A DNA stretch of 11,054 bases from Candidatus Acidiferrales bacterium (GTDB lineage: Bacteria; Acidobacteriota; Terriglobia; Acidoferrales; UBA7541), in contig JASHYE010000015.1 of the NCBI GenBank assembly GCA_030043155.1, forward strand, positions 1 to 11,054. Direction: 5' to 3'. The translations under genes and the position numbers were made by a program. This document shows, in pieces, positions 1-7,831 of this stretch. Under the pieces are notes generated by a model. The model was not told the DNA's origin, did no database searches, and saw only the letters and a list, made by a program, of their open reading frames with translations. Numbering within the stretch: the stretch's first letter is position 1; each line of letters begins with the position of its first letter.

Positions 1-2078
1 GTAACGCCGATGATTTCCATCGGCTGTGCGCTGAGCATGTCTTTGCTATTGGCCAACAGGTGTTTGCCGATAGGATTTTGTCCAGGGAAGTATGTGCGGG
101 CCAATAATTGATTGACGATGACAACGGGCGTGGAGGTCGCCGTATCGCGTGCGTCGAACGAGCGGCCTTCGAGGATTGGTGTGCGCATCGTGGCGAAGAA
201 GTCGGGTGTTACCCAGTTCATGAAAATATCCGGGTCAGCGCCAGCTGGAAGTGAACCGCCGGGAATCGTCAAGGAATTGTCCCATTGCCTGCCGGAAAGA
301 GGCGTCATCCAGCACTGGCTGGCGGACACCACTCCTGAAATCGCTTGTAATTTCGCGAGCATTTGGCGGTAAAGCGGAGCGCGGGCAGGCTCGGCGATTC
401 CCGCATTGTGAATGTTGGTTTCGACCATAAGAACATTGTTGGGGTTGAAACCCGCGTTCAGCGTCATTAAGTTGGAGAACGTGCGAATGAAGAGACCTGT
501 TCCAATCAGCAGAATTAGAGAAAGAGCGACCTGCAGGGCGACGATCCAGCGAGCAGAAACGGATTGAGAGCGGCCGCCCGGACCTTGCGACTGTCCCTCT
601 TTCATTGCGGACATGGCGGAGACGCGCGTCGAACGCAGTGCAGGGAGAATGCCGAAAAGCAGGCCGCACAGCACAGCGATGCCGATGGTGAAGATCAGAA
701 CGTGGCCGTCCATCTTCAAATCGAGAAACACAGGTTCCTGGTTGGTCGAAACGAAGCGTATCGGCAAGGCGCTGCCCCAGCGCGCGAAGAAAACGCCGAG
801 GAGTGCGCCGGCGCTGGAGAGCACGACGCTCTCTGTGAGCACCTGACGAATCAGGCGACCACGCGAGGCGCCCAGCGACAGGCGGACCGCGATCTCCTTT
901 TGACGTGCAGCAGAACGGGCGAGGAGAAGGCTGGCGATATTCGCGCATGCGATCAACAGAACCAGCCCGACAACAAACATCAGAATTTCGAGCGGCTGGC
1001 TGTACTGTCCACGCACGCCATAGAACCCATTGGTGCCTGTAGCACCGGGGAAAATTGCGAACGTGTATTTTCGAAATGTATCCTGATACTTTGCCGGCCA
1101 ATCCTGTGGCACCACCGCACCGAAGAGGGGCGGGGACAAAACTTTCATGCGGGCGTCTGCCTGCTCGATGGTCATTCCTGGCTTCAGTCGACCCATCATC
1201 AGCAGCCACCAATCGTCGCGTACATCGAGCGAGGAATCTTTGCCTTGCATGATCGCCTCGGCACAAATCGGAATGGCCACATCCAGCTTTTCCCCAACGT
1301 CCGTGCCGGAAAAGCCATGCTGGGCTATGCCGATAATTGGGAAGTAGTGGCCGTTGAGGCGAATGGAAGAACCGACCGCGGATTGCGCTCCAGCGTAATG
1401 GCTTTGCCAAAAACTGTAGCTCAGAACGGCAACGCCAGAGCAGCCACGCACGTCATCTGACGCGCTTAGCAAACGCCCTGCCGCCGGCCGCACACCAAGA
1501 ACACTGAAATAGCTGCCGCTCGCGTAAACCCCTTGAATGTCGCTCTCTTCGCCACCATCTGCGAGATCAAACGTTGTCGGACCCCAGGCAAAAACGCCAG
1601 CAAAAGCATCCTGGTGATCACGCACCTGTTCCCAGATGGGATTCGTGACCGTTCCTCGCGGATTAGCAGCGGTCGGCGAGCGAAATTTAATCTGCACAAG
1701 CTGTTCGGGATTTTGCACAGGCAACATTCGAAGCATGACAGCATCGATCAGGCTGAAGATGGCGGTGTTCGCGCCAATGCCCAGCGCGAGAGAAAGGATA
1801 GCGATGCCGGTGATCAGCGGCGTTTTGCGCAGGAGGCGAAATGCGAAGCGAACATCTTGCAGAAGTGTGTCGATAAAGTGCGTGCCGCGGGCTTCGCGAG
1901 CTTCTTCTTTGCGGGATTCGAGGCCGCCAAACTGGGCGAGGGCACAGCGGCGGGCTTCCGCAGGAGGCATTCCCGCTGCGATGTTGTCGGCGGTTTGCTG
2001 CTCGATGTGGAAGCGAAGCTCGGAATCAAGCTGGGTGTCGAGTTTTGATTTACGAAACAAACGCGAGAACCAGGTCAT
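1..2078 (-). CDS. ADOP-family ABC transporter permease (MacB/FtsX type), 3' end cut by window edge
   Basis: This is an inner-membrane permease of the acidobacterial duplicated orphan permease family. The reading frame is open from the ATG at 2076-2078 to the left edge (692 codons) without a stop. Residues 1-70 are the soluble prefix domain with the typical DSELRFHIEQQT and AEARRCALAQFGG stretches. A first transmembrane segment lies near 88-111 (LSLALGIGANTAIFS), followed by a MacB-like extracytoplasmic domain to about 360. An FtsX core follows with membrane segments near 364-388, 416-440 and 459-481 (LLIACANIASLLLARS, EIAVRLSLGASRGRL). The second half starts with a membrane segment near 509-532 and a second periplasmic domain (VNQLLARTYFPGQNPIGK). 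Family members are around 800-900 residues, so the last FtsX core lies outside the window. GGAGG sits 4 nt before the start. No ATPase gene is adjacent, as is usual for the family. The exported substrate is unknown. It is probably co-transcribed with and controlled by the PadR gene 27 bp upstream. Confidence 0.94.
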   Translation of the reverse strand, partial: MTWFSRLFRKSKLDTQLDSELRFHIEQQTADNIAAGMPPAEARRCALAQFGGLESRKEEAREARGTHFIDTLLQDVRFAFRLLRKTPLITGIAILSLALGIGANTAIFSLIDAVMLRMLPVQNPEQLVQIKFRSPTAANPRGTVTNPIWEQVRDHQDAFAGVFAWGPTTFDLADGGEESDIQGVYASGSYFSVLGVRPAAGRLLSASDDVRGCSGVAVLSYSFWQSHYAGAQSAVGSSIRLNGHYFPIIGIAQHGFSGTDVGEKLDVAIPICAEAIMQGKDSSLDVRDDWWLLMMGRLKPGMTIEQADARMKVLSPPLFGAVVPQDWPAKYQDTFRKYTFAIFPGATGTNGFYGVRGQYSQPLEILMFVVGLVLLIACANIASLLLARSAARQKEIAVRLSLGASRGRLIRQVLTESVVLSSAGALLGVFFARWGSALPIRFVSTNQEPVFLDLKMDGHVLIFTIGIAVLCGLLFGILPALRSTRVSAMSAMKEGQSQGPGGRSQSVSARWIVALQVALSLILLIGTGLFIRTFSNLMTLNAGFNPNNVLMVETNIHNAGIAEPARAPLYRQMLAKLQAISGVVSASQCWMTPLSGRQWDNSLTIPGGSLPAGADPDIFMNWVTPDFFATMRTPILEGRSFDARDTATSTPVVIVNQLLARTYFPGQNPIGKHLLANSKDMLSAQPMEIIGV

Positions 2079-2105
2079 GTTGCCTCCGTGAGGCCCCGGA
2101 ATTTC

Positions 2106-2453
2106 TTACTCGGCAGTCCGCAAAATGAGCGCGACGGCGTCGGACATTCGTTCCCAAGTGGCCATTTCGGCTTCGAGCTGCTTGTGGCCCTTTTTCGTGA
2201 GCGAATAAAACTTCGCTTCGCGACCCGTTTCGGTGGCGCGCCATTCCGCGCCTAGCAAGCGGCGATTCTCAAGGCGATGCAGAGCGGGGTAGAGCGAGCC
2301 CTGCTGCACCTGAAAATAATCGCGCGAGATTTGCTGGATGCGCTGCGAAATGGCATAGCCGTGAATGGGGCCGAGCGCGACGATTTTCAAGATGAGCATG
2401 TCAAGCGTGCCCTTGAGAACTTCCGGCTTTTCGTCGGATTTATCTGGCGGCAT
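2106..2453 (-). CDS. PadR-family transcriptional repressor
   Basis: This is a 115-residue winged-helix regulator of the small PadR type that habitually precedes ADOP permeases. Diagnostic stretches are LKGTLDMLILKIVALGPIHGYAI (residues 13-35, helix 1 and the GxxHGY turn), QGSLYPALHRLE (51-62, recognition helix), then the wing with the EAKFYSLTKKG pattern (79-89). A C-terminal helix (90-112) probably serves dimerisation. I chose the ATG at 2451-2453 because the protein then begins MPPDKSDEKPEVLKGTLD, as relatives do, and because AGAGGTG lies about 6 nt upstream. An ATG 51 bases further upstream is in frame but lies inside the predicted promoter. The gene is followed after 27 bp by the ADOP permease on the same strand, so the two probably form an operon repressed by this protein. 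The inducing ligand cannot be told from sequence. Confidence 0.95.
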   Translation of the reverse strand: MPPDKSDEKPEVLKGTLDMLILKIVALGPIHGYAISQRIQQISRDYFQVQQGSLYPALHRLENRRLLGAEWRATETGREAKFYSLTKKGHKQLEAEMATWERMSDAVALILRTAE

Positions 2454-2475
2454 TCGTGCACCTCTAGGGATTAGA

Positions 2476-2504
2476 CATATACGCCTAGAACAGCTAGGTG
2501 TCAA
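2476..2504 (-). promoter_or_regulatory. Sigma-70-like promoter of the padR-ADOP operon
   Basis: Reading the minus strand, a perfect TTGACA (2499-2504) is followed by exactly 17 bp and then TATATG (2476-2481), which matches TATAAT at four positions. Transcription should start around 2468, leaving a leader of about 15 nt that carries the AGAGGTG ribosome-binding site of the padR gene. The promoter begins 15 bp beyond the stop codon of deoB, so read-through from deoB is also possible. No terminator hairpin is visible between them. Confidence 0.72.
2484..2498. promoter_or_regulatory. Inverted repeat in the promoter spacer, probable PadR operator
   Basis: The sequence CCTAG-AACAG-CTAGG is a perfect 5-bp inverted repeat with a 5-bp spacer. 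It occupies almost the whole 17-bp gap between the -35 and -10 boxes of the padR promoter, so a dimer bound here would block RNA polymerase directly. A dyad at this place is what autorepression by a PadR-type dimer predicts. Assignment to this particular PadR protein is inference. A further CTAG core (CCTCTAGGG, 2461-2469) lies at the predicted start of the transcript. Confidence 0.6.
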
Positions 2505-2518
2505 GGGGCGGTCGGGAG

Positions 2519-3748
2519 CTACGACAATTGCGAAAGGAAGCTGGAGCCATGGGGAAGCTTCGCGGCGGAGAAGTTTTCTGCGACGGTTTGGCTCATATCG
2601 GCGAGAGTTGAACGGACGCCGAGGTCAAGGCCCGCGCCGTGGCCAGGCTTCATGCGCGGCGAGTAACACAAAATCGGAACGTATTCGCGGGAATGGTCAG
2701 TCGTGGGATTGACGGGGTCGGGGTCGCAGCCGTGGTCAGCGGTGATGATGACCAGGTCGGAATTCTGAAGCGCAGCGAGAAACGGGCCGAGGAGCGTGTC
2801 GAATTCCTCAAGCGAGCAGGCGAAGCCTTCCACGTCTTTGCGATGGCCGTAGAGCATGTCGAAATCGACGAGATTCGCGAAGATGAGCCCGCGCGGCTGG
2901 CGCGAGAGCGATTCGGTGAGCTTGGCTATGCCGTCGGCATTATTTTTTGTGGTGACGTAATTGGAGACGCCACGCCCGTTGTAGATGTCGTGAATTTTGC
3001 CGATGCCGAAAACGGGAATTTTTGCGTCGGCGAGCACATCGAGAAGCATGGGGCGAGGCGGCTCGACGGCATAATCGTGGCGGCGCTCGGTGCGACGATA
3101 ATTCCCTGGCGAGCCGGTGAACGGACGAGCGATGACGCGACCAACACGATGCGGTCCCTCAAGAAGCTTGCGCGCGATTTCGCACATTTTGTAGAGCTCG
3201 GCGATGGGAATCGTTTCTTCATGCGCGGCGATTTGGAAAACGCTGTCGCCGGAGGTGTAAATGATCGGAAAGCCGGTACGCTGGTGCTCTTCGCCGAGTT
3301 CCTTGATGATTTCGGTGCCGGAGGCGGGCTTGTTGCCGAGAGTTTTGCGGCCGATCGCGCACTCGAATTTTTCCATGAGATCGCGCGGGAAGCCGTTCTT
3401 GTAAACGGGGAAGGCCTGATCGAGCCAGATACCGGCCATTTCCCAGTGGCCGGTAGTGGTGTCTTTGCCGGGCGAAACGGTAATTCCCTTCCCGAAAGCA
3501 CCGACGGGATGAGAGGGCGGATCGAGATGCGCGAGAGGCTTGATATTGGCGAGGCCGAGGCGAACGAGATTCGGAAGTCGCAGTGGACGCGAGCGGGCGA
3601 TGTGGCCGAGCGTGTCACGGCCAACGTCACCGTAATCGGCAGCGTCAGGAAGCTCGCCGATGCCGACGCTATCGAGGACGATCCAGATGACGCGCGAGAA
3701 TATAGCTTGCGGTGAAATACGCGGCAGCCTCGACGAGAAATGTAACAC
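2519..3748 (-). CDS. deoB: Phosphopentomutase
   Basis: This cytoplasmic enzyme of the alkaline-phosphatase superfamily interconverts ribose or deoxyribose 1-phosphate and 5-phosphate, linking nucleoside phosphorolysis to central metabolism. All expected two-metal site motifs are seen in the 409 residues: VLDSVGIGELPDA (Asp26), KDTTTGHWEM (95-104, containing the threonine that is phosphorylated in the family), YTSGDSVFQ (Asp168), DFDMLYGHR (Asp297, His302), TADHGCDP (Asp338, His339) and TTDHSREY (His352). The length is slightly above the usual 390-400 because about 17 residues precede the conserved RVIWIVLDSVG. The start is uncertain. The first possible codon after the upstream in-frame stop is a GTG at 3746-3748 with no clear Shine-Dalgarno sequence. 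No ATG, GTG or TTG occurs between it and the conserved core. The short-chain dehydrogenase gene lies 64 bp upstream on the same strand, so the two may share a transcript. Confidence 0.95.
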   Translation of the reverse strand: MLHFSSRLPRISPQAIFSRVIWIVLDSVGIGELPDAADYGDVGRDTLGHIARSRPLRLPNLVRLGLANIKPLAHLDPPSHPVGAFGKGITVSPGKDTTTGHWEMAGIWLDQAFPVYKNGFPRDLMEKFECAIGRKTLGNKPASGTEIIKELGEEHQRTGFPIIYTSGDSVFQIAAHEETIPIAELYKMCEIARKLLEGPHRVGRVIARPFTGSPGNYRRTERRHDYAVEPPRPMLLDVLADAKIPVFGIGKIHDIYNGRGVSNYVTTKNNADGIAKLTESLSRQPRGLIFANLVDFDMLYGHRKDVEGFACSLEEFDTLLGPFLAALQNSDLVIITADHGCDPDPVNPTTDHSREYVPILCYSPRMKPGHGAGLDLGVRSTLADMSQTVAENFSAAKLPHGSSFLSQLS

Positions 3749-3812
3749 ACACGGAATTCACCAGCGACGATGCTGAACGAAATAACTTGCAGAGACGAGC
3801 ATCGAGCACCCT

Positions 3813-4580
3813 TTAGAGGCCGCCGGCGTTGCGGAGCATTCCGCCATCGATGAAATGCGTGCTGCCAGTGACATAGCCGGCGTCGTCGGAGGCAAGATAC
3901 ACGGCGAGTTGAGCCACTTCTTCCGGTTTGCCCCAACGGCCCATGGGAATTTCAGCGAGAATCGCGTTATTCAGTTTTGCGTTGCTTTCAACATCGCGGT
4001 CAATCGGCGTGAAGATCGCGCCCGGGCCGATGTTGTTGACCGTGATTTGATGCGGCGCGAGCTCGACGGCCATGGTGCGCATCAACATGCGCAGGCCGCC
4101 TTTGGTTGCGCAGTAGGGACCGTTTGTCGGCATGGGAAGATCTTCGTGAATCGATGAGATGTTGATGATGCGGCCGCCGGCGCCCTGCTGGATCATTTGC
4201 CTGGCTGCGGCTTGCGAGCAGAGGAATGGCCCGGTGAGATTTACGGCGAGGATGCGATTCCATTCGTCGAATGGATAGTCGACGATGGGGAATTTTTTCT
4301 CAATGCCGGCGTTGTTGACGAAAATGTCGAGGCGCTTAAAAGCTTTGACTGTTTCGCTGACGAGTCTCGTCACATCCGCAGGTTTGGAGATATCAGCCTC
4401 AATGGCGAGGGCCTTTCCATTCGCAGCTTGGATGGCTCTGATCGTTGCTTGGGAAACGGACGCGTCTCCTACATAATCGATGACGACGGACGCGCCTTCT
4501 TTCGCGAACGCGACAGCGATTGCCTGACCGATTCCGGTCGCCGCTCCTGTGACCACAGCAACTTTGCCTTGCAATCTCAT
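3813..4580 (-). CDS. Short-chain dehydrogenase/reductase (SDR), glucose 1-dehydrogenase-like
   Basis: This is a classical SDR of 255 residues, expected to be a cytoplasmic NAD(P)-dependent oxidoreductase acting on an alcohol or sugar. The Rossmann fold starts with VAVVTGAATGIG (glycine motif TGxxxGxG at 11-18). The NNAG motif is at 89-92, with the structural Asn114 in AVNLTG. The catalytic serine is in INISS (142-143), with Tyr156 and Lys160 in PYCATKGG. The C-terminus has the family pattern YVTGSTHFIDGG. Asp35 closes the second strand (SVVIDY), a position where an acidic residue usually favours NAD over NADP; this is inference. The overall pattern resembles glucose 1-dehydrogenase and 3-oxoacyl-ACP reductase-like members, but the substrate cannot be fixed. 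The ATG at 4578-4580 gives the normal N-terminus MRLQGKVAVVTG and has GGAGA about 8 nt upstream. It is divergent from uvrA and upstream of deoB. Confidence 0.93.
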   Translation of the reverse strand: MRLQGKVAVVTGAATGIGQAIAVAFAKEGASVVIDYVGDASVSQATIRAIQAANGKALAIEADISKPADVTRLVSETVKAFKRLDIFVNNAGIEKKFPIVDYPFDEWNRILAVNLTGPFLCSQAAARQMIQQGAGGRIINISSIHEDLPMPTNGPYCATKGGLRMLMRTMAVELAPHQITVNNIGPGAIFTPIDRDVESNAKLNNAILAEIPMGRWGKPEEVAQLAVYLASDDAGYVTGSTHFIDGGMLRNAGGL

Positions 4581-4630
4581 TGTCGAATCTCCGCAGTGCC
4601 CGAGATGACCTGATCGCTGCAAAAGCGACA

Positions 4631-4640
4631 TTCTATAGAA
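4631..4640. repeat. 10-bp perfect palindrome in the divergent SDR/uvrA region
   Basis: TTCTATAGAA is its own reverse complement. It lies 50 bp upstream of the dehydrogenase start and 140 bp upstream of the uvrA start. On the minus strand it contains TATAGA, a possible -10 box of the dehydrogenase promoter, with TTGCAA about 20 bp further upstream as a poor -35. It could be an operator or chance. Confidence 0.25.
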
Positions 4641-4735
4641 GCATTCTTGTGAAGAGGTTGCAATGCATGGAAATGCTGAGATTGTCGCATCCTTTTCGCG
4701 CCTTAGGAGCTGCGGATGTGGCTTTCAGAGGCGGA

Positions 4736-4765
4736 TTGCGGCGCAGTTGCGCGGAGTCGTATAAT
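4736..4765 (+). promoter_or_regulatory. Probable uvrA operon promoter
   Basis: A perfect TATAAT (4760-4765) is preceded at 18 bp by TTGCGG (4736-4741), a weak -35. A start about 7 nt downstream, near 4772, would leave only about 9 untranslated bases before the uvrA ATG at 4781. I see no LexA-type box of the GAAC-N4-GTTC or CTG-N10-CAG kinds in 4581-4780, so SOS control is not supported by sequence. Confidence 0.55.
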
Positions 4766-4780
4766 TTTGAGTTTAGGCTT

Positions 4781-7700
4781 ATGGCGACGAAACCCACAGG
4801 GCGGGCGAGCTCGGACTCGCGTGCGCGGAGCCGCGACCGTGAGCAGAGGACAGATACGGACGAGGAAGTGAAAACAGCCGCAACGAAAACGCAGGCAGCG
4901 CCGCGAGCCGTAGTCGAAGAGCACGATTCATCTGGGCAGGATGCCATTCGTGTGCGCGGGGCGCGCGTGCACAACCTAAAAAACATCGATTTTGAAATTC
5001 CGCACAATGCCATCACGGTCGTAACTGGCGTCTCGGGGTCGGGAAAATCGAGCCTCGCATTCGACACGATTTATGCCGAGGGTCAGCGGCGCTATATCGA
5101 ATCGCTTTCAGCGTACGCAAGGCAGTTTTTGGAACGCATCGAGAAGCCGGACGTAGACGAGATAACCGGAATCGCTCCGGCGATCGCGATCCGTCAGAAA
5201 AATTCGACTCGCAATCCACGTTCAACGGTAGCGACTTCGACGGAAATTTACGATTATATGCGGTTACTTTTCGCGCGTGTCGGGCGGACGTACTGCGTGG
5301 TGTGCGGTGATGAAGTGAAGAAGGACACGCTGGATGAAATCGCCGAGCGCGTGCTCGCGCTGCCTCCAAGACGCAGATTCTACGTGCTCTACAAACTGGA
5401 AATGCAATCGGAAGCGACCCCGGCCAAGCCCAAGGTGAAACGCACCGCACCTGCGGCGAGTGCAGTCAAGCAAACTCTGGAGAATTTGCAGAAGCGCGGG
5501 TTCAACCGGCTGTATCAAGCGGGCCACATGTACGAATTCTCGTCGCCGGAAACGCTGCTGGAGGTGGATTTCGCGAAGCCGGTTTACGTTGCGGTCGACC
5601 GACTGGCGCTGGGGCCGGAGATTCGGTCACGGCTGATGGATTCGATTGAGATTTGCTATCGCGAAGGGCGAGGCGAAGCGATCCTGGAATTCGTTTCAGA
5701 ACATACGACGGAACAGGGGAATGCGGTACCCAAGCGGATGATCTTCAGTGAGCGCTTCGAGTGCAAAAAGTGCCGGATTTCGTATCAGGCGCCGGAGCCG
5801 CGGCTGTTTTCGTTCAACAACCCTTATGGCGCGTGCCCGCGCTGCCAGGGCTTCGGCAACACGATTGATTTTGACCTAGACCGCGCGATTCCCGACAAAA
5901 GCCTCAGCCTGGCGCAAGGCGCAATCGAGCCGTGGACAAAGCCTCGCTATCGTGAAGAGCTACAGGAAATGAAGCAGTACGCGAAAAAAACAGGAATTCC
6001 GCTCGATGTTCCATTTCGAAATTTGACGGCAGCACAGCGCGAGAAAATTATTGAAGGAGATTTCAAAGAGAAGTTTGCGGGAGTGAAGGGCTTTTTTGCG
6101 TGGCTTGAACGCAAGAAATACAAGCTACACGTGCGGGTATTTCTGAGCCGGTATCGAGGATATGCGACGTGTCCTGAATGCAATGGGACACGCTTGCGGC
6201 AGGAAGCGCGCGCCGTACGTGTTTCGGGAAAATCGATCACTGAGGCTTGCCAAATGACCGTGACGGAAGCGCGGAAATTCTTTTCGTCATTGGAATTGAG
6301 CGCGGGCGAAGCGGTGATCGCGGGAAAAGTGCTGGAAGAGATTCAGCAACGGCTTCGTTTCCTGGATGAAGTGGGACTGGATTACCTGACGCTCGACCGG
6401 CTGACTTCAACGCTTTCCGGCGGTGAGTCGCAGCGGATTCAACTGGCAACTTCTCTCGGCTCGCATCTGGCAGGGGCGCTCTATGTGCTCGACGAGCCGT
6501 CCATTGGATTGCATCCGCGAGATACGCACCGGCTGATCGAGATTCTGAAGAGTTTGCGAGAGTTGGGAAATACGCTTCTGGTGGTGGAGCACGACGCGGA
6601 GACGATTCGCGCGGCGGATTACGTGATGGATCTTGGGCCAGGCGCCGGCGAGCATGGCGGGAAGATTATGTTCGCGGGAACGCAGAAGGAGCTTGCTGCG
6701 GATGTGCATTCATTGACGGGCCGCTATTTGAGCGGCGAGCTGCGCATTCCAGTTCCAGCGGCGCGACGAAAACCTCATGGCAAGTTCCTGAAAATCCTGA
6801 AAGCGCGGAGTCATAACCTGAAAGAAATTGATCTGATGATTCCGCTGAACATGATTGTGGCGATTACGGGCGTTTCCGGGTCTGGCAAATCGACGCTTGT
6901 ATATGAGGTGCTTTATAAAACGCTGCTGGCGAAACGCAGCGGCGGCAAACGGCACGACGCGTGCGAGAGCATTGAAGGCGACGCGGCGCTGACGGCGGTG
7001 GAGCTGGTGGATCAGTCGCCGATTGGGAGGACGCCGCGGTCAAATCCCGCGACTTACCTGAAGGCGTTCGATGCCATCCGCGAAATTTTCGCCTCGACGC
7101 CGGATGCAAAAAAGCGCGGTTACACGGCGGGGCATTTTTCGTTCAATATTCCAGGCGGGCGCTGCGAGGCATGCCAAGGGGACGGGATAGTCACGGTGGA
7201 AATGCGCTTTCTTGCGGACGTGGAATTGATTTGCGAGGAATGCAAAGGCACGCGATACAAGAGCGGCATCTTGGAGATACGCTATCACGGGAAGAATGTG
7301 CATGACGTGCTGCAAATGACCGTGCACGAGGCGTTGGCGTTTTTCGCCGGATCGCCGAAGGTGACTTCAAAGCTCAAGGTGCTGGATGAAGTGGGCCTGG
7401 GATATCTGCGGCTGGGGCAATCGGCATCGACATTGTCGGGAGGCGAGGCACAACGCTTGAAACTCGCGGCGCATCTCACGCGACAAGAGAATGCGGGTGT
7501 GCTGTACATTTTTGACGAGCCTACGACAGGATTGCATTTCGACGACATTGCCAAGCTGCTCGCGTCATTTCGCAAATTGCTGGACAGCGGCGCGTCTGTG
7601 CTGATTATCGAGCACAATCTGGATGTGATTAAATCAGCGGATTGGGTGATCGATTTGGGTCCGGAGGGCGGCGAGCGCGGCGGACAACTGGTGGCTTGCG

Positions 7701-7831
7701 GGACTCCCGAGCAAGTGGCGCGCAATAGTCACTCATATACAGGCAAGTTTCTCGTGCGCGCGCTCAGTGCGAATGGCCGCAATGGGAATAGCGCACAAAA
7801 TCAGGCCGACCACGGCAATCACGCCTCATGA
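4781..7831 (+). CDS. uvrA: Excinuclease ABC subunit A (UvrA)
   Basis: This is the DNA damage-recognition ATPase of nucleotide excision repair, which loads UvrB at lesions. It has two ABC modules in 1016 residues. Module I has Walker [10 protein letters not shown] (83-91), zinc cysteines CKKC and CPRC (328-331, 352-355), a further CPEC (464-467), signature LSGGES (545-550) and Walker B LYVLDEP (567-573). Module II has Walker [10 protein letters not shown] (697-705), zinc cysteines CEAC and CEEC (795-798, 818-821), signature LSGGEA (885-890) and Walker B LYIFDEP (907-913). The region about 165-325 corresponds to the UvrB-binding domain, so this is class I rather than the shorter UvrA2 type. An additional CVVC pair sits at 172-175. 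I chose the ATG at 4781, just after a TATAAT box. The frame is open back to 4580 but that part is not UvrA-like. The protein carries about 55 extra charged residues before the canonical [15 protein letters not shown]. Its stop overlaps the next start (ATGA). Confidence 0.97.
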   Translation: MATKPTGRASSDSRARSRDREQRTDTDEEVKTAATKTQAAPRAVVEEHDSSGQDAIRVRGARVHNLKNIDFEIPHNAITVVTGVSGSGKSSLAFDTIYAEGQRRYIESLSAYARQFLERIEKPDVDEITGIAPAIAIRQKNSTRNPRSTVATSTEIYDYMRLLFARVGRTYCVVCGDEVKKDTLDEIAERVLALPPRRRFYVLYKLEMQSEATPAKPKVKRTAPAASAVKQTLENLQKRGFNRLYQAGHMYEFSSPETLLEVDFAKPVYVAVDRLALGPEIRSRLMDSIEICYREGRGEAILEFVSEHTTEQGNAVPKRMIFSERFECKKCRISYQAPEPRLFSFNNPYGACPRCQGFGNTIDFDLDRAIPDKSLSLAQGAIEPWTKPRYREELQEMKQYAKKTGIPLDVPFRNLTAAQREKIIEGDFKEKFAGVKGFFAWLERKKYKLHVRVFLSRYRGYATCPECNGTRLRQEARAVRVSGKSITEACQMTVTEARKFFSSLELSAGEAVIAGKVLEEIQQRLRFLDEVGLDYLTLDRLTSTLSGGESQRIQLATSLGSHLAGALYVLDEPSIGLHPRDTHRLIEILKSLRELGNTLLVVEHDAETIRAADYVMDLGPGAGEHGGKIMFAGTQKELAADVHSLTGRYLSGELRIPVPAARRKPHGKFLKILKARSHNLKEIDLMIPLNMIVAITGVSGSGKSTLVYEVLYKTLLAKRSGGKRHDACESIEGDAALTAVELVDQSPIGRTPRSNPATYLKAFDAIREIFASTPDAKKRGYTAGHFSFNIPGGRCEACQGDGIVTVEMRFLADVELICEECKGTRYKSGILEIRYHGKNVHDVLQMTVHEALAFFAGSPKVTSKLKVLDEVGLGYLRLGQSASTLSGGEAQRLKLAAHLTRQENAGVLYIFDEPTTGLHFDDIAKLLASFRKLLDSGASVLIIEHNLDVIKSADWVIDLGPEGGERGGQLVACGTPEQVARNSHSYTGKFLVRALSANGRNGNSAQNQADHGNHAS

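Noticed and set aside
235..1460. Long open frames on both strands (235-1410 minus, 564-1460 plus) within the permease region
   Set aside because: Their translations are arginine- and cysteine-rich with no family resemblance. The third minus-strand frame gives an uninterrupted ADOP permease over the same bases.
2639..3715. Open frame of 358 codons on the plus strand opposite deoB
   Set aside because: It lies fully antisense to a gene with every phosphopentomutase motif intact, and its translation shows no recognisable motif. Long antisense frames are common in GC-rich coding DNA.
3768..3804. Hairpin CGATGCT ... AGCATCG between the dehydrogenase and deoB as a terminator
   Set aside because: The 7-bp stem has a 23-nt loop and no T-run follows on the minus strand, so it is not a convincing intrinsic terminator.
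4580..4780. Extension of the uvrA frame upstream to a TTG at 4580
   Set aside because: The extra 67 residues are not UvrA-like, and a TATAAT box at 4760-4765 would lie inside the coding region. The ATG at 4781 is the better start.
4581..4780. LexA (SOS) box upstream of uvrA
   Set aside because: I searched by eye for GAAC-N4-GTTC and CTG-N10-CAG patterns and found none. An acidobacterial LexA with another motif cannot be excluded.
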